Source: Rhodopseudomonas infernalis | GTDB lineage: Bacteria; Pseudomonadota; Alphaproteobacteria; Rhizobiales; Xanthobacteraceae | Length of the DNA stretch: 64,000 bases | Direction of reading: 5' to 3' | NCBI RefSeq assembly: GCF_022271405.1 | Contig: NZ_JAJNAL010000012.1 | Span: 62,001-126,000, forward strand | Shown here: piece by piece, positions 1 to 7,696 of the stretch | Numbering within the stretch: the stretch's first letter is position 1 | How the letters are laid out: the number at the start of each line of letters is the position of its first letter | Notes under the pieces: model-generated | Databases searched by the model: none | What the model saw: only the letters and a program-made list of their open reading frames with translations | Told to the model about the DNA's origin: nothing | Made by a program: the position numbers and the translations under genes

Positions 1-755
1 TGCGCCAGCACCGCCACCCTGCACCCCTCGCGCTCGGCGACTTCACGCAGCCGCTGCGAATTCGATGAATTCGGCGCGCCGACCACGATCATGGCGTCGA
101 CCACGGGCGCCACCTTCTTCACCGCCGCCTGGCGGTTGGTGGTGGCGTAGCAGATGTCTTCCTTGTGCGGCCCGGAGATGTTCGGGAAGCGCTCGCGCAG
201 GATCGCCACGATCCCGGCGGTGTCGTCGATCGACAGCGTGGTCTGGGTGACGAAGGCGAGATTGTTCGGGTCCTTCGGCGTGAAGGTCGCGGCGTCGGCG
301 GCGGTCTCGATCAGCGTCACCGCGCCGACCGGCAGCTGGCCGACCGTGCCGACCACCTCCGGATGGTGCGAATGACCGATCAGCAGAATCTCACGGCCGC
401 GCTTGAAATGGATCGCCGCCTCGCGGTGCACCTTGGTGACCAGCGGACAGGTGGCGTCGACCGAGAAGAAATTCCGCTTGATGGCATCTTCCGGGACCGA
501 TTTCGGCACCCCGTGGGCCGAGAACACCACCGGGGCGGACGTCACCGGGATCTCCTCGAGTTCCTCGACGAAGATCGCGCCCTTGGCGCGCAGGCTGTCC
601 ACCACATATTTATTGTGCACGATCTCGTGGCGGACATAGACCGGGGCGCCGTACAGCGCCAGCGCGCGCTCGACGGTATCGATCGCCCGCACCACGCCGG
701 CACAGAAGCCACGCGGCGAGCAAAGGACGATCTTGAGAGGCGGTTTGGCCAGCAT
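1..755 (-). CDS. ispH: 4-hydroxy-3-methylbut-2-enyl diphosphate reductase, C-terminus cut by window edge
   Basis: IspH/LytB makes IPP and DMAPP from HMBPP in the last step of the MEP isoprenoid pathway, using a [4Fe-4S] cluster in the cytoplasm; here it supplies carotenoid and bacteriochlorophyll phytol precursors. Reading leftward from the ATG at 755, the protein begins [20 protein letters not shown]. The three cluster cysteines are visible: Cys18 in GFCAGV, one in DATCPLV and one in [10 protein letters not shown]. The active-site HPEVVGT stretch and the SNSQRL phosphate-binding motif are also present. About 250 residues lie in the window; the remaining C-terminal part lies beyond position 1. 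Family assignment is secure. Confidence 0.97.
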   Translation of the reverse strand, partial: MLAKPPLKIVLCSPRGFCAGVVRAIDTVERALALYGAPVYVRHEIVHNKYVVDSLRAKGAIFVEELEEIPVTSAPVVFSAHGVPKSVPEDAIKRNFFSVDATCPLVTKVHREAAIHFKRGREILLIGHSHHPEVVGTVGQLPVGAVTLIETAADAATFTPKDPNNLAFVTQTTLSIDDTAGIVAILRERFPNISGPHKEDICYATTNRQAAVKKVAPVVDAMIVVGAPNSSNSQRLREVAEREGCRVAVLA

Positions 756-1024
756 ATTTGCGCGTTCCGGGAAGCTTGCCCACAGGCCGAAAAACGGCGG
801 CGACGAACGACGACCTGGCAGCCCCAGGGGGCCTTACGAGTGGTTCGTCCTGACCTTAGGAATTGGGACGGCATTGCGGCTCTGTCAAGGCCGCCCATCG
901 CTGCACTTTAGCAGACCATTGCGTGGCAACGCCCGAACGGCATATATAAACGCCAATTCCCGTCATCACCGATGACCCGCCTTGCCTCAGAAGTCCCAGG
1001 GGCAAGGGATAAAGGAGATTTGCC

Positions 1025-1729
1025 ATGAGCAACGCACCGCTGATGCCGAAGGCCACCGCCGTCTGGCTGCTCGACAACACGGCGTTGTCGTTCGACCAGG
1101 TCGCCGACTTCACCAAGATGCATCCGCTCGAAATCCAGGCGATCGCCGATGGCGACTCCGCCCAGGGCATCAAGGGCATGGACCCGATTTCGTCCGGCCA
1201 GCTCACCCGCGACGAGATCGAAAAGGGTGAGAACGACCCCGACCACCGCCTCAGGCTCGCCGAGAGCAAGGTGATTCTGCCGCAGGCCAGCAAGAAGAAG
1301 GGTCCGCGCTATACCCCCGTGTCTCGCCGCCACGAGCGCCCGAGCGCGATCCTGTGGCTGGTGCGCAACCATCCGGAACTCAAGGACGCGCAGATCATGC
1401 GCCTGGTCGGGACCACCAAGACCACGATCGCCAGCGTCCGCGACCGCACCCATTGGAACGCCGCGACGCTGACCCCGATGGACCCGGTGACGCTCGGCCT
1501 GTGCTCGCAGCTCGACCTCGACTTCGAGGTGCAGCGCGCCGCCAAGGAAAAGCCGACCGACACGCAATACGGCGGCGCCACCCTGCTGCCGGCCTCCGAA
1601 ACCACCCGCAAGGACGAATACGAACCCGCCTCCGGCAAGAGCGAAGACGACCTCAACCTCGACGCGGTGTTCGCCAAGCTCAAGACCATCGGCGGCAAGA
1701 AGGCCGAGGACGAAGACGAAGACATCTGA
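1025..1729 (+). CDS. trcR: DUF1013 / TrcR-type cell-cycle transcriptional regulator
   Basis: A 234-residue protein matching the alphaproteobacterial DUF1013 family, named TrcR for its role as a cell-cycle transcription regulator in Caulobacter. The N-terminal half has a helix-turn-helix-like stretch (AVWLLDNTALSFDQVADF) and a second one near residues 105-130 (SAILWLVRNHPELKDAQIMR). The C-terminus is strongly acidic (KKAEDEDEDI), common in the family. A textbook Shine-Dalgarno (aaaggag) sits a few bases before the ATG at 1025. It is a single-gene unit, divergent from ispH. Symbol given from family resemblance only. Confidence 0.9.
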   Translation: MSNAPLMPKATAVWLLDNTALSFDQVADFTKMHPLEIQAIADGDSAQGIKGMDPISSGQLTRDEIEKGENDPDHRLRLAESKVILPQASKKKGPRYTPVSRRHERPSAILWLVRNHPELKDAQIMRLVGTTKTTIASVRDRTHWNAATLTPMDPVTLGLCSQLDLDFEVQRAAKEKPTDTQYGGATLLPASETTRKDEYEPASGKSEDDLNLDAVFAKLKTIGGKKAEDEDEDI

Positions 1730-2056
1730 GCCGGGCCGCGGCGCGATCCGTCGCGCCGCGCCCGCTTCGAAGCGCCGACGCTTCGCGTAGGATGGGTCGA
1801 GCGCAGCGAAACCCATCGCCGACGAAACCCATCGCTGCCTCGTGTCGACGCTCGCGCCCTGCGCGCGGTACCCTTCCCACCCCCACCGTCATCGCCCGCG
1901 CAGGCGGGCGACCCAGTATCCCAGGGCGCTCGTTGCTGAACGCCGGCGCCCCGCCATACTGTATCCTCCGCCTTCGCAGAGGATGACGGACACGGAGAGT
2001 GCCGGCTCCGCGCTCGATCGCGCGGCTGGCCGCGGGCGCCCTCATCATCCGCACCA
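1730..2056. repeat. Gene-free stretch with two dispersed intergenic repeats
   Basis: No coding region is convincing here. At about 1785-1830 lies a 'cgtaggatgggtcgagcgca' element ending in aacccatc, and at about 1885-1990 an element beginning gtcatcgcccgcgcaggcgg and closing with ggatgacg, so it has inverted ends. Both look like the short palindromic repeats scattered between genes in Bradyrhizobiaceae. Assignment rests on recognising the style; I cannot count genome copies. Confidence 0.55.
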
Positions 2057-2412
2057 TCACCGCTGCGCCGCCACCTCTCGCCAGTACCGCTGCAGCGCGG
2101 CGTAGTACGCGTCGATCGCGGCCGTTTCCTCGGCGAGCGGCCAGGCGTTGTGGCTCACGGAGACGCATTGCGTGGTGACGGTCCGGCAGCACCGCGCGCG
2201 GCGGCAGACCTTCAACCTGCGGCGGCGCCAGCCGTGCAGCGAGTCTGCCATCCGCCGCCGCACCGCGCGTTTGCTGCGCTCACGATCCTCGGCGCGCAGC
2301 GCTTGCCGTGTCTCGGCCTCGGCGACCGCGCGCGCCGTCTCCGCCTCCGGGCGCGCTGCGCCAAAAATTCCTCGTCGTAAATCACCTCGATGTCGTCGAC
2401 ATCACCGGCCAT
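2057..2412 (-). pseudogene. Small Glu/Ala-rich conserved hypothetical, broken by a 1-base frameshift
   Basis: Leftward from the ATG at 2412, behind a strong Shine-Dalgarno (aggagagg), the frame reads MAGDVDDIEVIYDEEFLAQR and then turns into arginine-rich nonsense. From about position 2340 a different frame becomes sensible: an Ala/Glu helix (EAETARAVAEAETRQALRAE) followed by RRRMADSLHGW and a C-terminal part ending YWREVAAQR before TGA at 2057. Adding one G in the run 'gcccggagg' (about 2343-2350) joins the two into one protein of about 118 residues. So this is either a frameshift mutation or a sequencing error. The C-terminal part has three close cysteines (VCRRARCCR, then QC). No function known. 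Confidence 0.65.
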
Positions 2413-3029
2413 CGGCCTCTCCTGTCCTGCTGACGATGTGCTGAAAAGCGGGCACGGCGATGCGTTGTCGGCTGTACGCCGGCTCGGCCGTCCCGGTTGG
2501 CCTCCCTAGTGAGGGAGGCGGAGCGCCGAAAGGCGCAACTTGGTAGTGAGTGCCACAGCGATGCTCGCCGGATCGCCGGCGATCAGCGCCGCGGAACGCC
2601 TTTCGACGCTCCACATCGCAGGCAAGTTTACGCAGCCTGCGGCTGCTCTGGGCGACTTTGCGCCTCAGGGCCGTGCTTCCGGGCACAGGCACGGGTAATG
2701 AAACCCGACGGATCCGGCGGGACTTCTCCGCCTTCACCTGTGCCCGTCCAGCCAACTAACAAGTGGCAGACCCCCGTCGTGGGGCCGGACGGCGACCCGA
2801 GGCGTCCCGAGTGCGCAGGGCGACGTCCACCCCACGCCCGCAGGCGCCACACCCCTCCCCGCGACGACCAGCGCTCCGGCAACGCGCCGCTCGATGGGAT
2901 GGGATGAATAGGAATGACAACTTATATCCCGAATTATCAAGCCCTCGCGCACCTGACGATGGGCTCACGTAGGCCTCTATGAGATACTATCCTTCACAAG
3001 TTCGAGAAGCGTCGCGTTGGCGCTATTCT
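2413..3029. repeat. Gene-free stretch; probable dispersed non-coding element
   Basis: About 600 bases without a credible gene. The block 2490-2760 contains several small overlapping frames on both strands, none with family character, and looks like an intergenic repeat unit of this genus (ending gtccagccaactaacaag). After about 2900 base composition shifts to lower GC, marking the left edge of the accessory stretch. Identification as a repeat is a style judgement. Confidence 0.4.
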
Positions 3030-3687
3030 TCAAGAGGTATCAACCCCGGTTGACTTGGGCGAAAATAGTGTGCCGGCGTAGTTGCGACCAAGATCTAACC
3101 CCCAGTACGCCGCGGCCCTCATGCCGATCACGACCCGACGACCAGCCTCGGCTTCAGGGAAAAGAGCGCTCTGTGCCCATTGCAGCGAAATCCGACTAGA
3201 GGACAACGTAAGCAGAGCCCCATAGCTCCTCACATCTTTCGATGTGATACGCCCCAATGTTGAGAACTGCGAAGTCTAACCTGATAACATCATAGCTTCC
3301 GAAGCAACTCGTTCGACTCTCGATCCAATCGCTACCAGGGGCATTTTCTCGCAGAGGTGTTTCTCCGAGCCTGTTCTGAAAATGGCGATCCATTGCCACT
3401 GGAGACGTAGCTTCAGTGAGAGTCGCCTCGCTGTAGCCAGGTGAAAGATTGAGCAAGACGACCGGGGCGGATCGCAAGCGCCCAGCGAAACTGCCCGGGA
3501 GACAATCAAGTCGAAAACCGTGTTTTTGCGGATCGATCCGCCGAAAGACTTCTGCGTCGGCAGGATGAACATGCCCCCCACGACCAAGACTCGACCAAAA
3601 TTCAAGAATATCCGTGCTGCAAAACCAGAGTGGCGCCTGACGACAGACAAATTGCCCAGCCGGCCTGTCACCTTCCGAGATAGTGGA
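3030..3687 (-). pseudogene. Conserved hypothetical (about 220 aa family), frameshifted and without a start codon
   Basis: Two leftward frames join into one recognisable protein. The first (about 3687-3265) contains HPADAEVFRRIDP, FRLDCLPGSFAGRL, APVVLLNLSPGYSEA and AVLNIGAYH. The second (about 3265-3030) continues SKDVRSYGALL, SSRISLQWAQSALFPEAEAG, GRRVVIGMRAAAYWGLDLGR and ends FSPKSTGVDTS. One extra base in 'tatcacatcgaaa' explains the break. No ATG or GTG starts the first frame: it is bounded by a TAG at 3688-3690, and an ACG sits where a start could be. The motifs match a family of uncharacterised bacterial proteins I recognise but cannot name. The region is lower in GC than its surroundings, suggesting a transferred gene now decaying. 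Confidence 0.7.
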
Positions 3688-4074
3688 CTAACTCTTCGAG
3701 AGGATCACCCAGCCCAGTCCACCTCTTCAGTCTTCGCACGAGCAAGCTTAGCCTGTGTGAGCGTAGCGTTAGCGGGATCTTCATTCTGCGCTTCCCGCAT
3801 ATCGCTCTGCTCATGCGGGCCACGGCGCTCCTTAACGAAATTCGGACTTTATGAGCATTCATACAACTGAGAACCGCACTTCAGCGCCGATAAAACCACT
3901 TGCAACGACTCGAAACAAGTAAGAGCCTCAGAATAAAGATAGCCGGGACTCGTTCTTTCGCGTCCGCGAGCATCGCTCGCCACTGTTACAGAGCTCTGCT
4001 CGACTCAGCCATCCTCCGATTCAGACACCGTATTGATCACTCCGGCGAGAACGAAATGCGGAGGTAAACATATC
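3688..4074. other. Gene-free lower-GC stretch containing one dispersed repeat
   Basis: No supported gene. Positions about 3750-3830 hold the first of three copies of a repeat (gagcgtagcg ... cttcccgcatatcgctctgctcatgcgggcca) also seen at 4981-5060 and 6180-6264; its end is a palindrome (cccgcat ... atgcggg). The remainder (3830-4060) is AT-richer and featureless apart from the ribosome-binding site of the next gene. Confidence 0.6.
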
Positions 4075-4989
4075 GTGCAGCTCGTTTATCTTGATGAGGC
4101 GGGAATCTCCAACAGAGTGCATGAACCCTACCTGGTGGTGGGCGGCGTCATCGTAAATGCCGACAAGAAATGGAAGCTTCTCGAACAGCACCTCTCTACC
4201 TTAGCAGAAGAATTGGTGCCGGAATATGTGCCTTACTACGGGCACCGATTGATCTTCCACGCCAAAGATATTTGGCATGGTTCAGGTCTTTTTGATCGCA
4301 AGAAGTGGCCGCTCGAAAGACGGCTCGAGATTTTAACCCGCCTATCGGCTATCCCAGCGGAATTCAATCTTCCGCTAGTCGTCAGCTACATCAATCGCAA
4401 CCACTACGCCGCCCTCTTCGATGAACAACGGTGCAAAGATCCCGCCGACCAAAAAATCCAAAATATGTGGGCTCATTTGGAAGCATTTATTAACGCCGTA
4501 AGGCGTGTCGAAAAATGGATGGAAGCAAATGCTTCAGATGAGGTCGCGATACTCATTGCAGAAGATACAGATCGGATCAAAAGACTCTTGGCGTCACTGC
4601 ACTCTAGTTACACTGATCGAATGAGCGCCGGAAAAGAGCAGGGCATGGATGAGGTGCAAGCGCTCATCCAACCGTTGGCCCGCGACAAGAATTCAGCATT
4701 CAATGATTACTGGGGTAAGGCGCAACTGTTTCAATCCAACTATATTGTGGATGCCGTTCATTTCGCCAAGAAAGAAGCCTCATTGCTATTGCAGATCGCC
4801 GATCATTGCGCCTTCTTTGCAAAGCGCAAGCTGATGAAGTGCCCGCACATCTCGCCCCTCTACGAAAAGATTACACCACAGATCACATTCAGGACTACAC
4901 GGGAAAGGGATGTAGTTGTGAGAATGCCCTCAAACCATCTCTCGCTAGTGCCACTGAAGCGAGCGAGTCAGCAAGCGCAGCCAGGATGA
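4075..4989 (+). CDS. DUF3800 domain protein
   Basis: A 304-residue protein of the DUF3800 family, identified by the N-terminal pattern QLVYLDEAG followed by YLVVGGVIV and by FHAKDIW, which carry the acidic residues expected of a nuclease-like RNase H fold. The family is frequent in defence islands and near mobile elements; its activity is not established. I choose the GTG at 4075 because 'cggaggt' lies at proper spacing before it; the frame could also open at a TTG at 4033. The last residues (RASQQAQPG) run into a dispersed repeat, so the natural C-terminus may have been replaced. Composition is AT-richer than the core genome, which suggests acquisition. Confidence 0.8.
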   Translation: MQLVYLDEAGISNRVHEPYLVVGGVIVNADKKWKLLEQHLSTLAEELVPEYVPYYGHRLIFHAKDIWHGSGLFDRKKWPLERRLEILTRLSAIPAEFNLPLVVSYINRNHYAALFDEQRCKDPADQKIQNMWAHLEAFINAVRRVEKWMEANASDEVAILIAEDTDRIKRLLASLHSSYTDRMSAGKEQGMDEVQALIQPLARDKNSAFNDYWGKAQLFQSNYIVDAVHFAKKEASLLLQIADHCAFFAKRKLMKCPHISPLYEKITPQITFRTTRERDVVVRMPSNHLSLVPLKRASQQAQPG

Positions 4990-5060
4990 GCGTAGCGATA
5001 CTCGGGACCTTTATTCGGCGCAGCCCGCATGTCGCTTCGCTCATGTGGGCTACCGCTAGC
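4981..5060. repeat. Dispersed repeat family A, copy 2
   Basis: Second of three copies of the element with gagcgtagcgat, ggacc/ggatctt-ttcggcgc/cgctt and cccgcatgtcgcttcgctcatgtggg. It overlaps the last codons of the DUF3800 gene, showing that the repeat can end a reading frame. Confidence 0.65.
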
Positions 5061-5069
5061 TCGTAGCTC

Positions 5070-5247
5070 GTCGGGAGGATTAGCGCAGCGCCATCCGCCG
5101 CATTCATTGGCGTCACGTATCGGCGGATTACGCCTCGACTAACCCGCCCTACAAATTATTCGAACGAGGCTCACTGCCCGCGTCGCCCTCACCCCAGCCC
5201 TCTCCCGCAAGCGGGAGAGGGGGCGCGCTGCGGCTTGGGGATAGGTG
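5070..5247. repeat. Composite dispersed repeat B (copy 1): cgtatcggcgg element plus palindromic tail
   Basis: Left part: tcacgtatcggcggattacgcc ... taacccgccctac. Right part: ctgcccgcgtcgccctcacc followed by the hairpin ccctctcccgc-aagc-gggagaggg and gcgcgctgcggcttgggg. The same two-part unit recurs at 7700-7857 and 8487-8668; the palindromic tail alone recurs at 6091-6158 and in altered form at 24320-24478. Confidence 0.75.
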
Positions 5248-5326
5248 GACTTCAACACCTCGGCGATGGTGCGATGCGGTCATCCAGGGCGTTCGCTCGG
5301 CTCTTGCAAATCCGCGCCGCCCGCCT

Positions 5327-5349
5327 AATCTGGTCAGTATGACCAGATT
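5327..5349. promoter_or_regulatory. 23-bp inverted repeat over the antitoxin start codon (probable operator)
   Basis: AATCTGGTCA-GTA-TGACCAGATT is a perfect inverted repeat with 10-base arms and a 3-base spacer. The ATG of the antitoxin (5339) begins at the last spacer base, so the palindrome covers the translation start. Phd-type antitoxins repress their own operon through such palindromes. There is no Shine-Dalgarno before this ATG, so a leaderless transcript starting within the operator is possible. Confidence 0.7.
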
Positions 5350-5653
5350 GAAGCCGCCGCTCCCCTCACGGCCCCGCACATCGCAGCCGAAGCTCGGCCG
5401 CTGGCAACTCCAGGACGCCAAGGCGCGGTTCAGCGAGGTGGTGCGGTCGGCGCGTGATGAGGGACCTCAGATCGTGACCGTGCACGGCCGCGATGAAGTC
5501 GTGGTGGTGGCGGCGGACGATTATCGCCGGCTCAGCGGCGAGCGCAGCGGCGCATTGCTGGTCGAGGCGATGCAGGCCTCGCCGCATCGCAGGACCGAGC
5601 TGGCTCCGAGGCGCGCGCGAATGCCGGTGCGCGACGTCGATCTGTCGTCCTGA
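5339..5653 (+). CDS. Phd/YefM-type antitoxin
   Basis: A 104-residue protein whose residues about 20-65 follow the Phd/YefM fold signature: GRWQLQDAKARFSEVVRSA, then GPQIVTVHGRDEVVVV and DDYRRL. It should bind DNA as a dimer and neutralise the PIN-domain toxin encoded 3 bases downstream. The C-terminus (ELAPRRARMPVRDVDL) is the likely toxin-wrapping tail. The start codon lies inside a perfect palindrome, consistent with autoregulation. The first ~18 residues are a Pro/Arg-rich extension without family match. Confidence 0.88.
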   Translation: MTRLKPPLPSRPRTSQPKLGRWQLQDAKARFSEVVRSARDEGPQIVTVHGRDEVVVVAADDYRRLSGERSGALLVEAMQASPHRRTELAPRRARMPVRDVDLSS

Positions 5654-5656
5654 GCC

Positions 5657-6079
5657 GTGAGCGGCTGGCTGCTCGACACCAACGTGCTGTCCGAGCTTCG
5701 CCGGCCGAAGCCGGAGCGCAAGGTGGTGGCCTTCGTCTCCGCGCAGCCGCTGGACCTGCTCTATGTCAGCGTCGTCACGCTCGCCGAGCTGCGCTTCGGC
5801 ATCGAGCAGATCGCCGACGCATCCCGGCGCGCCGAGCTGACCGACTGGCTCACCCATCGGGTGCGCCCGATGTTCGATCAGCGCGTGCTCCCGGTGTCCG
5901 AGGACGTGATGCTGAAATGGCGGCTGCTGGTCGAGCAGGGACGCAAGGCGCGGCACACCTTCTCGCAGCCCGATTTGCTGATCGCCGCCACCGCGCTGCA
6001 TCACGGCCTCACCGTCGTGACACGCGACACCCGCGAGTTCAAACGCGCCGGCGCGGCGGTCAGCGATCCTTGGATTTGA
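5657..6079 (+). CDS. VapC/FitB-type PIN-domain toxin
   Basis: A 140-residue PIN-domain ribonuclease starting at GTG 5657, three bases after the antitoxin stop. The conserved acidic residues are visible: Asp in LLDTNVLSE near residue 7, Glu in AELRFGIEQ near 45, Asp in SQPDLLIAATA near 105 and Asp in VVTRDTREF near 123. These bind the metal ions that cut RNA. The LDTNVLSELRRP opening is typical of the FitB/VapC branch paired with Phd-like antitoxins. Nothing suggests inactivation. Confidence 0.92.
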   Translation: MSGWLLDTNVLSELRRPKPERKVVAFVSAQPLDLLYVSVVTLAELRFGIEQIADASRRAELTDWLTHRVRPMFDQRVLPVSEDVMLKWRLLVEQGRKARHTFSQPDLLIAATALHHGLTVVTRDTREFKRAGAAVSDPWI

Positions 6080-6090
6080 GGCGGACTCAC

Positions 6091-6158
6091 TGCCCGGGGC
6101 GCCCTCACCCCAACCCTCTCCCGCAGGCGGGAGAGGGAGCGCGCCGTGCTTGGGGTGG
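6091..6158. repeat. Palindromic tail of dispersed repeat B, solo copy
   Basis: tgcccggggcgccctcaccc followed by ccctctcccgc-agg-cgggagaggg and gcgccgtgcttgggg. It lies just after the toxin stop codon and could act as a hairpin at the transcript end. Confidence 0.7.
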
Positions 6159-6179
6159 CATCGCTCTCTCGCAGCATGC

Positions 6180-6264
6180 GTAGCCCGGGTGAGCGTAGCG
6201 ATAGCCGGGATCTTCATTCTCCGCTTCCCCGCATATCGCTCGGCTCATGCGGGCCACGGCGCTA
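6180..6264. repeat. Dispersed repeat family A, copy 3
   Basis: gtagcccgggtgagcgtagc ... gggatcttcattctccgctt ... gcatatcgctcggctcatgc; close to the copy at 3750-3830 (shared ggatcttcattct and gcgggccacggcgct). Confidence 0.65.
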
Positions 6265-6351
6265 CAGCTCCCTCACCATAGAACACAAGTCGACTTGAAG
6301 CATGCAGTGCGGCTGGGCAGGATCGAGATGATTTCCTGCGAGGCAAATTTC

Positions 6352-6585
6352 ATGTCGGTATTTCTGAAGATCGTTTCAGGCGCCTACCTCTGTTTGGTTT
6401 GGCTGTCGTTTTTCATCGGCTTGCAAGCGCCGTTGTCGCGCGAGTTGCAGATGCCGGCGGGTGGCGCGCCGCTCTTGCTGTTTCTGATCGCCGTGCTGCT
6501 GTCGATACCCGGCGTCGCGCTGTTCGCGTTCGGTCAGCTGGTTGGCGACGTTCGCGCGATTCGCAATCGGGCCACCAACGCTTAG
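6352..6585 (+). CDS. Small two-helix membrane protein
   Basis: A 77-residue hydrophobic protein beginning MSVFLKIVSGAYLCLVW. Two membrane segments are clear (about residues 5-24 and 36-60), separated by a short polar loop (QAPLSRELQMPAGGAP), with a basic tail (RAIRNRATNA). I chose the ATG at 6352, behind 'gcgagg'; ATG 6328 in the same frame is possible. No family is recognised. Confidence 0.55.
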   Translation: MSVFLKIVSGAYLCLVWLSFFIGLQAPLSRELQMPAGGAPLLLFLIAVLLSIPGVALFAFGQLVGDVRAIRNRATNA

Positions 6586-6690
6586 GCGGATCGGCAACAG
6601 GCGGCGCGCTCCCGATCGGCGGGCGTGCAAGCTCCGCTGCCCGACGTCTCGGATGCTCTCTCCGACGATCATCATTCGACAGAGGTAACC

Positions 6691-6990
6691 ATGGCATTAG
6701 TCGCAACAGGCAACATCAATTCTCCCTATCAGGTGCTGGGCGTCGTGCACGCGACCGCCAGCCGGACTCCCAAGGCGGGCGGTTGCGGCCGCGCAGGCGG
6801 GCTGCCGGTTCAGGAAGCCTACGAAGACGTCACGCAGGCGCTGCTTAACGCTGCCCTCGCGTCCGGTGGCGATGGCGTGATCCATGTCGGCTACGACTAT
6901 CGCGAGTCGAGCGCCAATCTCGGATGCAACAACACTCAGCCCGTGTTCGAAGTCTATGGCTGGGGGACAGCCGTCAAAACCCGCGTATGA
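6691..6990 (+). CDS. YbjQ/UPF0145-like small protein
   Basis: A 99-residue protein with the YbjQ-type pattern: NINSPYQVLGVVHATASRTP near the start, a middle helix (YEDVTQALLNAALASGGDGV) and HVGYDYRESSANLGC. The family forms pentameric rings and was once called heavy-metal-binding; its function is not settled. Start at ATG 6691 is supported by 'agaggtaacc'. The stop codon overlaps the ATG of the next gene by four bases, so the two are translationally coupled. Confidence 0.75.
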   Translation: MALVATGNINSPYQVLGVVHATASRTPKAGGCGRAGGLPVQEAYEDVTQALLNAALASGGDGVIHVGYDYRESSANLGCNNTQPVFEVYGWGTAVKTRV

Positions 6991-7373
6991 CCCTCATTGC
7001 GAACGTATGCTGCTCCGCGGTGCGCATTGCCGCGAAGTGCTCGCAACCGCTTTGGTTCGATCCCGTGGTCACGCCGCTGAGCCTTTCGGCGATTCGACTG
7101 TACCGGCGATTATTATCTCGGAGCACGGGGCGAACCTGTCTTTTCAATCCATCGTGTTCACAGCGGGCCCTGGAGGCGATCGAGACACATGGATTCTCCA
7201 GGGGAATCGTTTTGGCCGCAGAACAGATCGACCGCTGCGGCGGCAGCTTCACCTTCAGCGTAACGACGACGGGCGAGACATGGCTCGTGACCTCGGACGG
7301 CCTCCGGTTCGGCCCTGAGGAAATCGCGGACGTTGTAAAGACCGGAGCGCATCGATCCCCGCAAACTCGTTGA
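6987..7373 (+). CDS. YidD-like membrane protein insertion efficiency factor homologue
   Basis: The 128-residue product has the YidD core: SAIRLYRRLLSRSTGRTCLF, NPSCSQRALEAIETHGFSRG, then LAAEQIDRCGG. YidD normally helps YidC-dependent insertion of membrane proteins and sits between rnpA and yidC. Here it is away from that locus, overlaps a YbjQ-like gene by four bases, and carries an extra C-terminal beta-rich extension (about residues 88-128, SFTFSVTTTGETWLVTSDG) not found in ordinary YidD. A diverged paralogue is more likely than the housekeeping copy. Confidence 0.7.
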   Translation: MTLIANVCCSAVRIAAKCSQPLWFDPVVTPLSLSAIRLYRRLLSRSTGRTCLFNPSCSQRALEAIETHGFSRGIVLAAEQIDRCGGSFTFSVTTTGETWLVTSDGLRFGPEEIADVVKTGAHRSPQTR

Positions 7374-7456
7374 CTGATTTAGTCGATCGATGCCCCTCGA
7401 CGCCGAATACACCGTGTGCTTGGTGTTTGGCACAATTAAACGAGGGAGGAATTTTG

Positions 7457-7696
7457 ATGAAGAGCATTATTCTCGTCGGCGCGACGATCCTTTGCCTGAC
7501 ATCGGCTGCGTATGCGCAATATGGCTACGGATCGAACTCCCGAAGCCATTCGGTTTCGCCTTATGTCAACAGCCATGGAACTTACGTGCCTGGCTCCCAC
7601 GCGACAAATCCCAATTCCACGTAGATGGACAACTACACGACCCGTGGCAACATGAATCCCTACACGGGAGAGGTTGGCACGCGCAGGCCGCGCTAG
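7457..7696 (+). pseudogene. Small secreted protein interrupted by an in-frame amber codon
   Basis: Starting at ATG 7457 behind 'gagggagga', the product opens with a signal peptide (MKSIILVGATILCLTSAAYA) and continues SPYVNSHGTYVPGSH and TNPNST, where TAG 7622-7624 ends it at 55 residues. The same frame immediately continues MDNYTTRGNMNPYTGEVGTR to a TAG at 7694. The continuation is the normal tail of a small periplasmic protein family (NPNST x DN-x-T-x-GN-x-NPYTG-x-x-GT), so the amber lies inside the conserved motif. Intact length would be 79 residues. Either a nonsense mutation, an error, or (least likely) readthrough. Confidence 0.75.

Noticed and set aside
2402-2755. Minus-strand 117-codon frame (MAGRAQVKAEKSRRIRR...)
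   Set aside because: Lies in a probable dispersed non-coding element with frames open on both strands and no domain character.
3668-3862. Minus-strand 64-codon frame
   Set aside because: Most of it is a translation of repeat A; no family match or ribosome-binding site.
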